Source: an uncultured Atopostipes sp. (GTDB lineage: Bacteria; Bacillota; Bacilli; Lactobacillales; Carnobacteriaceae_A). Taken from it: 64,000 nt of DNA. Positions 1 through 8,125 of the stretch are shown here, piece by piece. Location: assembly GCA_910588235.1 (NCBI GenBank), contig CAJUOQ010000003.1, positions 24,511-88,510 on the forward strand, written 5' to 3'. Both the position numbers and the translations under genes were made by a program. The number at the start of each line of letters is the position of its first letter. The first letter of the stretch is position 1. The notes under the pieces are model-generated. The model made no database searches and was not told where the DNA came from. It was given only the letters and a program-made list of their open reading frames with translations.

Positions 1-2
1 CG

Positions 3-266
3 ACCAAAACAGCCGCTATGGACTATTCACCAGAAGGTATCCGCGTGAATGCTGTAGCTCCGGGAGCCATCAACACGCCTATGCTACAAGGAGCACTTGA
101 ACAGTTTGGCTTCGACCCTACTGAATATGCTAAACAACTCAGTATGCTCGGACGTTTTGCTGAACCTGAAGAAGTTGCTCAAGCTAACCTATGGCTCTGT
201 TCAGACTTATCCTCTTACGTTACAGGTACGACACTAGCCGTTGATGGTGGTTATACTTCTATGTAA
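3..266 (+). CDS. SDR-family oxidoreductase, C-terminal part (cut by window edge)
   Basis: This is the last 87 codons of a short-chain dehydrogenase/reductase, open to the left edge. The first visible residues (TKTAAMDYSPEGIRVNAVAPG) carry what should be the catalytic Lys of the YxxxK motif, followed by the family-typical 'IRVNAVAPG' strand that follows the active site. The end (SSYVTGTTLAVDGGYTSM) matches the usual SDR terminus, where 'G..L.VDGG' packs near the cofactor. The Rossmann GxxxGxG motif and the Tyr lie outside the window, so cofactor and substrate cannot be judged. A strong terminator follows, so it ends its transcript. Confidence 0.85.
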   Translation, partial: TKTAAMDYSPEGIRVNAVAPGAINTPMLQGALEQFGFDPTEYAKQLSMLGRFAEPEEVAQANLWLCSDLSSYVTGTTLAVDGGYTSM

Positions 267-306
267 ATTCCTTTATTTATACTATTGAAAGAATATTCTT
301 TATAAG

Positions 307-355
307 AGCAGCTAAAAGCTCGGAACCATCCGTGCCTTTAGCTGCTTTTTTATTT
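307..355 (+). terminator. Rho-independent terminator after the SDR gene
   Basis: A perfect 10-bp stem (AGCAGCTAAA / TTTAGCTGCT at 307-316 and 337-346) is followed by a T-rich run. It ends the SDR transcript. Confidence 0.85.
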
Positions 356-384
356 TTCTATCCTGTCTGCGAGTGAAATCACAT

Positions 385-419
385 CTCGTGAGCACGTTTT
401 TCACTTTCGTACTCACGAG
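385..419. repeat. Palindromic element, single copy related to the 5906-6073 array
   Basis: Arms CTCGTGAG (385-392) and CTCACGAG (412-419) flank a loop containing 'cacgtttttcactttcgt'. The same loop core (acgtttt..cactttcgtt) recurs in the four 42-bp units at 5906-6073, where the arms are CTCAT/ATGAG. This suggests one family of small intergenic palindromes. No T-run follows, so it is not an obvious terminator. Confidence 0.5.
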
Positions 420-486
420 CTCCTTTTCCAGCTACCTAAATGAACCTTTCACCAAACATCACTCCTCCCCCTCATTTCTAGAACGT

Positions 487-699
487 TCAAATTAATCTCT
501 CCCAAATATGATGCCTTAGGATTAAATCCGTCTTAAACTTTCTAGCCAATCGTTGAATAACTTTGTGAAACTGCTTAAAATGCGGTATTTTCTCCAGGGT
601 TTTCAGTTTTTCTTGCTCTATCCAACGAAAATTATTTTCTGCCTCTATCCTCTTTCTTGCTTTCGTTTTTCCAAAATACGAAAATAGCGAATTCGTTAC
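487..699 (-). other. Open frame without a start codon, possible gene remnant
   Basis: Between the SDR terminator and the PTS promoter one minus frame is open for about 70 codons. It reads like real protein, charged and helical with many Lys/Arg and aromatics (for example FKQFHKVIQRLARKFKTDLI), and ends in TGA at 487-489. There is no ATG, GTG or TTG start near its 5' end, and a stop codon (700-702) precedes it directly. It may be the 3' end of a decayed gene. I recognise no family. The rest of 356-787 shows nothing else apart from the palindrome at 385. Confidence 0.25.
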
Positions 700-787
700 T
701 CAAATATTTATTTTTCAACAAATCCCTCTAAACAAGTATTCTAAAACTTTTTAGTTGCTATTTTTTGAAGGCGCGTTAAAATAGTTT

Positions 788-802
788 TGAAAACGCTATA
801 AT
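788..802 (+). promoter_or_regulatory. Probable cre (CcpA) site overlapping the PTS operon -10 box
   Basis: TGAAAACGCTATAA (788-801) matches the cre consensus TGWAANCGNTNWCA at 13 of 14 positions. TATAAT (797-802) inside it is a good -10 hexamer upstream of the PTS operon. CcpA bound here would be expected to block this promoter (inference). I saw no clear sigma-54 -24/-12 element, which controls mannose PTS operons in some relatives. Confidence 0.5.
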
Positions 803-865
803 TATTTTTTATCTTGTGATATTATATGGTTGTATATACAAATGCAATTTGAAGGAGGAAAGTTT

Positions 866-1849
866 ATGGTAAATATCATTCTGGCAAGTCACGGAGAATT
901 TGCGGAAGGAATCTTGCAATCGGCGGAAATGATTTTCGGCGAGCAAGAGCAATTAATTACTGCAACTCTGATGCCAAATGAAGGACCGGATGATTTGAAA
1001 GCAAAATATGATGAAGCGATCGAATCATTTGGTGAAGAGGCTGAAGTATTATTTATGGTTGATTTATGGGGCGGCTCCCCTTTCAATCAAGCAAGTCTTG
1101 TTCAAGAAGAAATGCCTGAGCGTTCAGCGATTGTCACAGGGTTAAACTTACCGATGTTGCTCGAAGCATTAGGAGCACGCGCAGGGGTGGATTCTGCACA
1201 TGATCTCGCCAGTCAAATCATTGCAAAAGATGTAAGCGGTATCCGCGTAAAACCTGAAGAGTTAGAACCTGCGGAAGAAAATCCTGCGCCAGCAGAAACA
1301 GAAAATAGTCGTTCAGTCGGCACATTAGAACCAGGAACCGTATTAGGAGATGGTAAAATTGACTACGTCCTCGTGCGTATCGATACACGTTTACTCCACG
1401 GTCAAGTGTCAACAAACTGGGTACGAGCGGTTAATCCTAATCGAATTATTGTCGTCTCAGACAAAGTGGCGCAAGATGAAATGCGGAAAACATTAATTCA
1501 ACAAGCAGCGCCTTCTGGAATTCGTACACATACCATTCCTGTGAGTAAATTAGCAGAGATTGATGATGATCCTCGTTTTGGCGCAACAAGAGCTCTTATA
1601 TTATTTGAAACACCCCAAGAGGTGCTAGAAGCAGTGGATTTAGGCGTTGAATTTGATCATATCAATATCGGATCCATGGCGCATTCTCAAGGAAAAACAA
1701 TGATCAACAATTCAATTTCCGTTGATCAAGATGACGTACAGACTTTACAAGAGCTAAAAGATCATGATATTACTTTCGATGTGAAGAAGCTTCCCGGCGA
1801 TTCAGCTGGAAACTTAGAAGCACTCTTGAAAAAGGAAAACTTAATTTAA
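866..1849 (+). CDS. PTS mannose/fructose/sorbose-family EIIAB component
   Basis: This 327-residue cytoplasmic phosphotransfer protein passes phosphate from HPr to the sugar. The IIA domain (about residues 1-135) has the phosphorylatable His9 in 'ILASHGEF'. A Pro/Glu-rich linker (about 130-160) joins it to a IIB domain with the second site, His178, in 'RLLHGQV'. I chose the ATG at 866 because GAAGGAGGAAAG lies just upstream; the in-frame ATG at 830 lacks a ribosome site. It is the first gene of a IIAB-IIC-IID-DUF956 operon. The sugar cannot be fixed from sequence; mannose/glucose is likely because DUF956 genes accompany ManLMN-type systems in lactic acid bacteria. Confidence 0.93.
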   Translation: MVNIILASHGEFAEGILQSAEMIFGEQEQLITATLMPNEGPDDLKAKYDEAIESFGEEAEVLFMVDLWGGSPFNQASLVQEEMPERSAIVTGLNLPMLLEALGARAGVDSAHDLASQIIAKDVSGIRVKPEELEPAEENPAPAETENSRSVGTLEPGTVLGDGKIDYVLVRIDTRLLHGQVSTNWVRAVNPNRIIVVSDKVAQDEMRKTLIQQAAPSGIRTHTIPVSKLAEIDDDPRFGATRALILFETPQEVLEAVDLGVEFDHINIGSMAHSQGKTMINNSISVDQDDVQTLQELKDHDITFDVKKLPGDSAGNLEALLKKENLI

Positions 1850-1864
1850 AAAGGAGGCAGACAA

Positions 1865-2674
1865 ATGGCAGATTTAAATATTATTCAAATTGTTCTTATT
1901 TTAGTTGTTGCATTATTTGCAGGTTTTGAAAGTGTCCTGGATATCTTTCAATTACACCAACCCATTATTACTGTTTCACTCATTGGTGCCATTACAGGGA
2001 ATTTTACAGAAGGATTAATTCTTGGAGGTTCTCTGCAACTGATTGTTTTAGGTTGGATGAACATTGGAGCGGCCCAGGCACCTGATGCCGCGATTGCCGG
2101 TGTGGTGTCCGCGATTTTAGTGTTAGTCAAGGGCGCTACCAACTCTGAAGGGATTGCGATTGCGATTCCTCTAGCCATTGCGGGACAAGTACTTACGATT
2201 TTTGTGCGTACGATTGCGGTTGGTCTGGGACACTATGCAGACCGGCAAGCAGAAGATGGGAATATTCGCGGGGTCGAAATGGCCAATATTGCCGGACTCT
2301 TTTTACAAGGGCTCCGCATTGCGATTCCAGCTGGTTTAGTTCTTGCGGTTCCTGCTGAAACAGTAACCAACGCGATTAACTTAATTCCTGACTGGATCAC
2401 TGGTGGACTCGCTGTTGGTGGTGGAATGATCGTTGCCGTTGGTTACGCGATGGTCATCAACATGATGGCTTCAAAAACCACTTGGCCTTTCTTCTTTATC
2501 GGTTTCGCTCTTGCGGCCGTTACTGAATTAAACTTAATCGCAATGGGAATTATCGGACTCGCCCTCGCCTTTATCTATGTTCAAATTGCCCCTGAATTCA
2601 ATCAAGGTTCCGGTGGTGGCGGAGGCGGCGGTTCCGTCGATGACCAATTAGACGAAATTCTAGAAGATTATTAA
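1865..2674 (+). CDS. PTS mannose/fructose/sorbose-family EIIC component
   Basis: A 269-residue multi-spanning membrane protein that with IID forms the sugar channel. The N-terminus (IIQIVLILVVALFAGFESV) and the conserved stretch 'TGNFTEGLILGGSLQLI' are typical of the ManY family. The start has AAAAGGAGG upstream and lies 15 bp after IIAB, so the genes are co-transcribed. The C-terminal tail is unusual: an uninterrupted run of seven glycines (GSGGGGGGGS) precedes an acidic end, which looks like a flexible cytoplasmic linker. The function call is firm; the substrate is inferred from the family. Confidence 0.93.
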   Translation: MADLNIIQIVLILVVALFAGFESVLDIFQLHQPIITVSLIGAITGNFTEGLILGGSLQLIVLGWMNIGAAQAPDAAIAGVVSAILVLVKGATNSEGIAIAIPLAIAGQVLTIFVRTIAVGLGHYADRQAEDGNIRGVEMANIAGLFLQGLRIAIPAGLVLAVPAETVTNAINLIPDWITGGLAVGGGMIVAVGYAMVINMMASKTTWPFFFIGFALAAVTELNLIAMGIIGLALAFIYVQIAPEFNQGSGGGGGGGSVDDQLDEILEDY

Positions 2675-2687
2675 AAGGAGGATAAAA

Positions 2688-3641
2688 ATGAGTGAACAAG
2701 TTGAAAAAGATCGAGTAACAATTTCAAAACGTGATCGAATGAATGTCTCATGGCGAACGACTTTCGTCCAAGCCAATTGGAACTACGAAAGAATGCATAA
2801 CGTTGGATTTGCTTATGTGTTAGCGCCGATTATTCGTAAACTTTATAAATCAAAAGAAGACCGTAGTGATGCTTTACAACGTCACTTGGAATTCGTCAAC
2901 ACACACCCTTACCTACACGCTCCTATTTTTGGTGTCGTTATGGCTTTGGAAGAAGAAAAAGCCAATGGAGCTGAAATTGATGATATGGCGATTCAAGGGG
3001 TTAAGATCGGAATGATGGGACCACTCGCTGGAGTGGGAGACCCTATTTTCTGGGGAACTTTACGTCCAGTAATTGGTGCCTTCGCTGCCTCTCTAGCTTT
3101 AACCGGAAGTTTCCTCGGCCCTCTTTTATTCTTCTTACTTTGGAACTTGGTGCGAATTGCCTTCATGTGGTATACGCAAGAATTAGGTTATCGTTCAGGT
3201 TCTGAAATTACAAAAGAACTCGGTGGCGGTATTTTACAAAAACTGACAACCGGTGCCTCAATCCTGGGGATGTTTGTCATGGGAGTCCTTGTGCCACGCT
3301 GGACCGAGATGAATTTCCCCGTGGTGATTTCCGAGATTCAAAATGATGCCGATACGATTGTCGATTTTGAAGGGCTTACGGAAATGGCAAACAATAATGT
3401 AGTGACTGTTGAAAAACTGCAAGAAGTAGCGACGGATATTATGGGTGGCGCTAATCTTACAAATACCACTGTGCAAACACTTGGCGACATTCTAGACTCC
3501 TTGCTGCCTGGCTTAATGCCATTGATCTTAACGGTGGCTGCGATGTATCTGATGAAAAACAAAAACGTCAGCCCGATCACTTTAATCTTAGGCATTTTTG
3601 TCTTAGGGATTGTGATGTATGCTTTAGGAATTATGGCGTAA
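2688..3641 (+). CDS. PTS mannose/fructose/sorbose-family EIID component
   Basis: This 317-residue membrane protein is the IID subunit found only in mannose-family PTS transporters. Supporting stretches are 'SWRTTFVQANWNYERM' near the N-terminus, 'FVNTHPYLHAPIFGVVMALEEEKANG' in the middle (a family signature around 65-90) and 'GPLAGVGDPIFWGTLRP'. A hydrophobic C-terminus ends in the membrane. The start follows AAAAGGAGGATAAAA, 13 bp after IIC. An extracellular loop of IID is the docking site for pediocin-like bacteriocins in related bacteria (family knowledge). Confidence 0.93.
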   Translation: MSEQVEKDRVTISKRDRMNVSWRTTFVQANWNYERMHNVGFAYVLAPIIRKLYKSKEDRSDALQRHLEFVNTHPYLHAPIFGVVMALEEEKANGAEIDDMAIQGVKIGMMGPLAGVGDPIFWGTLRPVIGAFAASLALTGSFLGPLLFFLLWNLVRIAFMWYTQELGYRSGSEITKELGGGILQKLTTGASILGMFVMGVLVPRWTEMNFPVVISEIQNDADTIVDFEGLTEMANNNVVTVEKLQEVATDIMGGANLTNTTVQTLGDILDSLLPGLMPLILTVAAMYLMKNKNVSPITLILGIFVLGIVMYALGIMA

Positions 3642-3644
3642 ACC

Positions 3645-4013
3645 ATGATGGATGAAAAGATGTTAAACAACGAATTAGACTTTATGACAAGAGCTAATTC
3701 GAAACTTAATCCACTCAGTCCCAAACCAGGATTAATCTTTATTGGCAACAACGGGTTTGAATTTCGAGGAGAAAACAGTCCTGGTTTTATTCAAATTCCT
3801 TGGCAATCAGTGGTCGAAGTCCGGGTGCAAATGTTCTTTGGCGGGCGTTACGTTCGAGGTTTCTATATTGAAACAAACGAAGATCATTTACTAGAATTTA
3901 TTGTAAGCGATGCGAAAGAAACGTTGAAAAAAATGCGTAAATACTTGCGCAGAGAACAATTCGTCCGTAACCAAAGTAACTTGGCCCAAGTTTTTAAACG
4001 ACATAAAAAATAA
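3645..4013 (+). CDS. DUF956 family protein of the mannose PTS operon
   Basis: A 122-residue soluble protein with the DUF956 profile (NGFEFRGENSPGFIQIPW, a PH-like beta fold, then a basic helix). It starts 3 bp after the IID stop and lies before the operon terminator, so it is translated with the PTS. DUF956 genes sit downstream of manLMN-type operons throughout the lactic acid bacteria and are sometimes called manO. A regulatory role for the transporter has been suggested; the exact function is unknown. ATG codons at 3645 and 3648 are equally possible starts. Confidence 0.85.
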   Translation: MMDEKMLNNELDFMTRANSKLNPLSPKPGLIFIGNNGFEFRGENSPGFIQIPWQSVVEVRVQMFFGGRYVRGFYIETNEDHLLEFIVSDAKETLKKMRKYLRREQFVRNQSNLAQVFKRHKK

Positions 4014-4019
4014 CACAGC

Positions 4020-4048
4020 AAAAACTTCCCTGAAAAGGGAAGTTTTTT
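4020..4048 (+). terminator. Terminator of the PTS operon
   Basis: AAAACTTCCC (stem) - tgaaa - AGGGAAGTTTTTT: a GC-containing 8-10 bp hairpin with a T6 run, 7 bp after the DUF956 stop. Confidence 0.9.
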
Positions 4049-4121
4049 GTTGTTTACGGGACCAAACGAAGACTTGTTCATGCTACACTAAGGGAAAGAA
4101 CGAAGAAAGAGCGTGAGAATC

Positions 4122-5000
4122 ATGAAGAATAGTATTTCATCTTACAGAGTTGAAGAAGACAATCATTTATTACCTTTTTTATTAAAGACGTTACACAATA
4201 AAAGTCGAAACGCGGTGAAATCCATTTTAACTCGCGGACAAGTGAGTGTGGATGGCCATAAAATAACCCAACACAACCATCCGCTCACTCCTGGTCAAAC
4301 CGTTGGAATTCTCAGCAACGAAGCTTCCTTGCGCTTGTCCGCTTTAACGGGCGTCACCATTTTACATGAAGATGATGCAATTATTGTCATCAATAAAGAA
4401 GCGGGTGTGCTCTCAATGGCTGCTGGTCGTGCAAAAGAATTAGACGCTTATCAGCAATTAACGGATTATGTCAAAAAAGAGAAACGCGATAACCGCCTTT
4501 TTATTGTTCATCGACTCGACCGTGATACTTCAGGTGTAATGGTTTATGCGAAAACAGAAGCAGCCAAAGAAAAACTACAAAAGCATTGGCAAGACGTTAC
4601 TAAAGAACGTACTTATACCGCCTTAGTCGAAGGCGCCGTGGCTGACTCGGAAGGAACAATTTCTTCTTGGCTTAAAGAGAATCAAGCGTTCAAAGTTTAT
4701 TCAACGCCGGATCAAGACGCTGGAAAACATGCGGTCACTCATTATAAAAAATTAGCAGGTAATGCTGCTTACTCTTTACTAGAAGTCGAGCTTGAAACCG
4801 GCCGAAAAAATCAGATCCGAGTGCATATGCAGGATATCGGACACCCGGTGGTTGGCGATAAAAAATATGGGTCCACTAAAAACCCAATTCGTCGCCTAGG
4901 CCTTCACGCAACGACTTTATCCTTTATCCATCCGCTCACAGAAGAATTTGTCCGCTACACAGTAAAAGCGCCCGAATCTTTTACACAACAAGTGAAATAA
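4122..5000 (+). CDS. RluA/RluD-family RNA pseudouridine synthase
   Basis: It converts specific uridines in rRNA or tRNA to pseudouridine. The N-terminal S4-like RNA-binding region (about 1-65, 'SRNAVKSILTRGQVSVDG') is followed by the catalytic domain with 'FIVHRLDRDTSGVMV', whose second Asp is the family catalytic residue, and later 'GRKNQIRVHMQ' and 'HPVVGDKKYG'. At 292 residues its length is normal. ATG at 4122 is taken as start; an in-frame GTG at 4113 is an alternative, with weak ribosome sites for both. It is monocistronic with its own terminator. The target base cannot be read from sequence. Confidence 0.9.
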   Translation: MKNSISSYRVEEDNHLLPFLLKTLHNKSRNAVKSILTRGQVSVDGHKITQHNHPLTPGQTVGILSNEASLRLSALTGVTILHEDDAIIVINKEAGVLSMAAGRAKELDAYQQLTDYVKKEKRDNRLFIVHRLDRDTSGVMVYAKTEAAKEKLQKHWQDVTKERTYTALVEGAVADSEGTISSWLKENQAFKVYSTPDQDAGKHAVTHYKKLAGNAAYSLLEVELETGRKNQIRVHMQDIGHPVVGDKKYGSTKNPIRRLGLHATTLSFIHPLTEEFVRYTVKAPESFTQQVK

Positions 5001-5030
5001 ACAAAAAAACTTAAAATATCATCCAATTCA

Positions 5031-5077
5031 AAAGAGAAAGCACTAACTTGCATAAAAGCAGTGATTTCTCTTTTTTT
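5031..5077 (+). terminator. Terminator after the pseudouridine synthase gene
   Basis: AGAGAAAGCACT pairs with AGTGATTTCTCT (5060-5071) with one interruption and runs into T8. Confidence 0.8.
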
Positions 5078-5097
5078 GGTCTGTTTTTTTATCCTAG

Positions 5098-5265
5098 TTA
5101 TTCCCCAAAAAGAACTTCTGCGATTTTATAACTCCCACCAGCAACAAGAGCTCCTAAAAGAGCCGTTACATAAATATTAAGGTCGGGCCAAAAATTTTGA
5201 CTCGCTAAACTATACAAAAACATAGCTACCCCCGTAACTAAGCCGATTTTCAAGTTCTTCGTCAT
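5098..5265 (-). CDS. Small membrane protein, 55 aa, unknown
   Basis: A short minus-strand gene with ATG at 5265 and TAA at 5098-5100. The protein has two hydrophobic segments (IGLVTGVAMFLYSLA and IYVTALLGALVAGGSYKIA) separated by a short polar turn with 'NFWPDLN', and a charged N-terminus, typical of a small two-span membrane protein. An AAGGTGAAAAAGG stretch lies 3-15 bases before the start. It is convergent with the pseudouridine synthase gene and shares the intergenic space with its terminator. No function can be assigned. The composition and clean boundaries argue for a real gene. Confidence 0.6.
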   Translation of the reverse strand: MTKNLKIGLVTGVAMFLYSLASQNFWPDLNIYVTALLGALVAGGSYKIAEVLFGE

Positions 5266-5434
5266 GCCTTTTTCACCTTCCCTTTCGCTTTTAGCTTAAC
5301 ACCATTTCATTTTCGTTAAAACCTTTTTAGTTATAAGGATTCTCTGCTTTACTTTTTATTTATTTTAGAGTCACTTATGCTACACTATTAAAGAATTCGT
5401 TAAAAATTTTGGAATATACAACAGGAGGGTTCAC

Positions 5435-5782
5435 ATGAGTGCACAACAATATCGAAGAGCTGAACAACAATCTTATTTTGATGGTGGATTACTCAGTTAC
5501 ATCGGCTGGGTCATTTTTGGTGCTATTATAACCGCTTTTACATTAGGCCTTGCTTATCCTTGGGCCATTGTTAATATTTATCGTTGGAAAATTAATCATA
5601 CCGTGATTGATGGGAAACGATTAGAATTTTCAGGAACCGGCTGGGGCCTTTTCGGTCAATGGATTAAATGGTGGTTTCTAACCATTATCACTCTTGGGAT
5701 CTATGGTTTCTGGGTCCATATCAAATTATTAGATTGGAAAGCCCGCCACACAACATTGGTCGACGATTTTTACAATTTCTAA
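5435..5782 (+). CDS. DUF898-like membrane protein
   Basis: A 115-residue protein with two hydrophobic hairpins: 'LLSYIGWVIFGAIITAFTLG' (about 20-40) and 'IKWWFLTIITLGIYGFWV' (about 75-95). Each is followed by the paired 'LGLAYPW..' or 'LGIYGFW' motif typical of DUF898 (YjgN-type) proteins. An excellent ribosome site (AACAGGAGGG) lies 7-8 bases before the ATG. Function is unknown; relatives are inner-membrane proteins of unclear role. It stands alone between two non-coding stretches. Confidence 0.75.
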   Translation: MSAQQYRRAEQQSYFDGGLLSYIGWVIFGAIITAFTLGLAYPWAIVNIYRWKINHTVIDGKRLEFSGTGWGLFGQWIKWWFLTIITLGIYGFWVHIKLLDWKARHTTLVDDFYNF

Positions 5783-5905
5783 TTTTTGAGAAATCTATTG
5801 AAATAAAAGTAGCTAAAAGTATGAGGTGTCTCATGGTTTTAGTTACTTTTTTTCGTTTGCTTATAATGATCATACGGATTGCATTGCTTTTTGTGGTCAA
5901 ATGAG

Positions 5906-6073
5906 GCTCATCGTAACGTTTTTCATTTTCGTTTGCATAGGATCCTTGCTCATCGATACGTTTTCCACTTTCGTTTACATGAGATCGCCGCTCACCGCAA
6001 GGTTTCCGGCTTTCGTTTATATGAGATCACTGCTTATCGTAACGTTTTTGGCTTTCGTTTAGACGAGACCTAT
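5906..6073. repeat. Tandem array of four 42-bp palindromic units
   Basis: Units begin at 5906, 5948, 5990 and 6032, each exactly 42 bp. The shared pattern is GCTCATCG.TACG.TTTTC.CTTTCGTTTA.ATGAGATC with scattered substitutions. Each unit can fold with CTCAT pairing to ATGAG. 42 is a multiple of three, so overlapping open frames appear here by chance. A related lone palindrome lies at 385-419. The rest of 5783-6334 holds no gene that I can support. Confidence 0.75.
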
Positions 6074-6232
6074 TTTTCCTATAAACCCTTCTGAGCCATT
6101 TTTCATAAAACATAATTAAATGATTGCCCATGAAACGCTGTACCTTCTTGCTTTATATGACTAAAATGCTAAAATCGGTTAGCAGTATTTGTAGTATACA
6201 CAAAGCCTCTTTGCAAAAATAGCGATTGTGAG

Positions 6233-6255
6233 GCCGATTTTACCGTAAAGTCGGC
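6233..6255. promoter_or_regulatory. 23-bp near-perfect dyad upstream of the MFS gene, possible operator
   Basis: GCCGATTTTAC (6233-6243), a single central C, then GTAAAGTCGGC (6245-6255): an 11-bp dyad with one G/T-type mismatch. It lies about 80 bp before the MFS start. A related half site (AAAATCGG) occurs about 55 bp further upstream. The layout suits a dimeric repressor or activator site. No regulator gene is adjacent. Confidence 0.45.
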
Positions 6256-6334
6256 AAGAACATTTACCATTTTATCGAGAAAGAAGGGATACCTAAACAA
6301 CGCACATAATAAATAACAATAAGGAGAAAAAAAT

Positions 6335-7573
6335 ATGAAAAATTCAAAAATGTTTTATGGTTGGTGGATCGTATTAGGTGCTGCTATTATTTTGGCAGTC
6401 CTTGGTCCCGCTACAGTCGCGGTGGCTAATATTTATCAAGCCCCTATTGTAGCAGATTTCGGGATTACGAATAGCCAATTTGCGATTAGTAACTCTTTAG
6501 TATTAGGGGTCGGAATCTTTCTATCCCCCTTTGTTTCCAAACGGTTGACCTCAGGAAACTTTAAACGGACGTATATTATTAGTCTATTTATTTATGCCCT
6601 CGCCTATATTGGTTATGGCTTTACGACGAATATTTACGTTTTCTATGCTTTATCTTTCTTAGTTGGTTATGGTTATTTAAGTACCACGATTATTCCGACA
6701 AGTATTTTAATTAATAACTGGTTCATCAATAAACGCGGTCTGGCATTAAGTCTTGCTTTAACGGGCTTAGGTGTCGGAGGCGTTATTTTTAGTCAACTTG
6801 TTACTTTCATCATTAACAATATCGGTTGGCGCCAGTCTTACATGATTTATGGTGCTTTAATGCTGCTCATTGTCTTGCCTATTATTTGGTTTTTAATTAA
6901 AGTAAAACCAGAAGATATGAATTTAGAACCTTATGGGAATGAAATGAATTTAGACAAACAACCGGGTGGAAAAGAACAAGTGCAAGCGGTTAAGATGTCC
7001 TTTGCTGACACAGTTACGAAGCCTTTCTTCCTCTTACTTGTTGGCGGCGCTGTTTTAGTCGGTATCGGCAATAATGCAGGTCTCGGCCAATTTCCACCAG
7101 TATTAAGCAATATGCACGGTACGGCAACCGCTGCTACAATCATTTCAGTTTACTCTGCCGTAGGAATTGTGGGTAAACTAGTACTAGGTCAGATTAATGA
7201 CTTGTATGGTATTATTAGAAGTACTCTCTTTTCTTGTACTTTATTAGCGATCTCTTACTTCTTAATGCTCTTTTCTAGCAATCTAATCATTGCTTTCGTT
7301 ATGGCTGTATTGTTTGGAATGGGAAATGCGATCGGGACTGTTCTGCCGCCGCTCATCACTTCCGCGATTTATTCGCAGGAACAATACGCAAAAGCTTACG
7401 GCTATGTCATGAGCGGAGTTCAATTCGGTATGACCGTCGGCTCCCTATTTGCGGCAGGAATTGCTGATTTAACAGGTTCTTATAATTATTCGTGGGCCAT
7501 TATTATGGTGTTGTCCATTTTAACGGCTGTGTCGTGGATTACCGCTTATAAAAATTCCGAAAAATATATTTAA
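6335..7573 (+). CDS. MFS transporter, oxalate/formate antiporter-like
   Basis: This 412-residue major facilitator protein has about 12 hydrophobic segments and a central cytoplasmic loop (about 190-220, 'EPYGNEMNLDKQPGG'). The N-terminus 'FYGWWIVLGAAIILAVLGP' and 'RGLALSLALTGLGVGG' are typical of the OFA subgroup (oxalate:formate antiporter family), which carries small organic anions. AAGGAGAAAAAAAT precedes the ATG. The next gene, 25 bp downstream, is a deaminase, so the pair may import and process a nitrogenous base or related compound. That link is inference; the true substrate is unknown. Confidence 0.82.
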   Translation: MKNSKMFYGWWIVLGAAIILAVLGPATVAVANIYQAPIVADFGITNSQFAISNSLVLGVGIFLSPFVSKRLTSGNFKRTYIISLFIYALAYIGYGFTTNIYVFYALSFLVGYGYLSTTIIPTSILINNWFINKRGLALSLALTGLGVGGVIFSQLVTFIINNIGWRQSYMIYGALMLLIVLPIIWFLIKVKPEDMNLEPYGNEMNLDKQPGGKEQVQAVKMSFADTVTKPFFLLLVGGAVLVGIGNNAGLGQFPPVLSNMHGTATAATIISVYSAVGIVGKLVLGQINDLYGIIRSTLFSCTLLAISYFLMLFSSNLIIAFVMAVLFGMGNAIGTVLPPLITSAIYSQEQYAKAYGYVMSGVQFGMTVGSLFAAGIADLTGSYNYSWAIIMVLSILTAVSWITAYKNSEKYI

Positions 7574-7597
7574 ATTATTATTATAGGAGGATTTTTT

Positions 7598-8074
7598 ATG
7601 TTAGATAAAAAAGATCGAAAGTATTTAGAACGTTGTGTCGAACTGGCTGAACAAGCGTTGAAAAAAGGAGATGAGCCTTTTGGTTCTATTTTAGTTTCTG
7701 AAGCTGGCGAAATTCTCTTTGAAGACCATAACCATGTTTCCGGTGGTGATCATACGCAACATCCTGAATTTGCGATTGCACGCTGGGCAGCCAATCATAT
7801 CACCCCAGAAGAACGCGCCAAAGCCACAGTCTATACTTCGGGTGAACATTGCCCGATGTGTTCAGCGGCTCACGGTTGGGTCGGTTTAGGCCGCATTGTT
7901 TATGCGAGCTCTTCTGCTCAACTTGCGGAATGGCACCAAGAATTAGGTGTTGAACCTTCTGCCGTTAAAAACCTTTCGATTCAAGAAGTGATTCAACTTG
8001 CGGATGTCGATGGACCCGATGAAGAACTTGCGGAAAAAGTCCGTCAACTTCACGTCAAAGCCAATCAAAAATAA
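7598..8074 (+). CDS. Nucleoside/base deaminase-like zinc enzyme
   Basis: A 158-residue member of the cytidine deaminase-like fold. The zinc/proton-shuttle motif appears as 'HPEFAIARW' (His ligand and catalytic Glu, around residues 53-56) and the second motif as 'TSGEHCPMCSAAHGW' (two Cys ligands, about 87-90). This layout fits the guanine deaminase/tRNA-adenosine deaminase-like group acting on free bases. AGGAGG lies 7 bases before the ATG. It is co-transcribed with the MFS transporter and followed by a terminator. The substrate is unproven; the unusual Pro in HPE may matter for specificity. Confidence 0.8.
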   Translation: MLDKKDRKYLERCVELAEQALKKGDEPFGSILVSEAGEILFEDHNHVSGGDHTQHPEFAIARWAANHITPEERAKATVYTSGEHCPMCSAAHGWVGLGRIVYASSSAQLAEWHQELGVEPSAVKNLSIQEVIQLADVDGPDEELAEKVRQLHVKANQK

Positions 8075-8094
8075 ACAATCCTTTAAAGCTCATC

Positions 8095-8125
8095 AAAGCT
8101 CATCTTTTTTAGATGAGCTTTTTTC
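8095..8125 (+). terminator. Terminator after the deaminase gene
   Basis: AAAGCTCATC - tttttta - GATGAGCTTTTTT, a strong hairpin with T-run. Confidence 0.88.

Noticed and set aside
5826..6094. Overlapping plus-strand open frames of 70-80 codons in the repeat region
   Set aside because: They follow from the 42-bp repeat length being a multiple of three; no ribosome site, repetitive translation.
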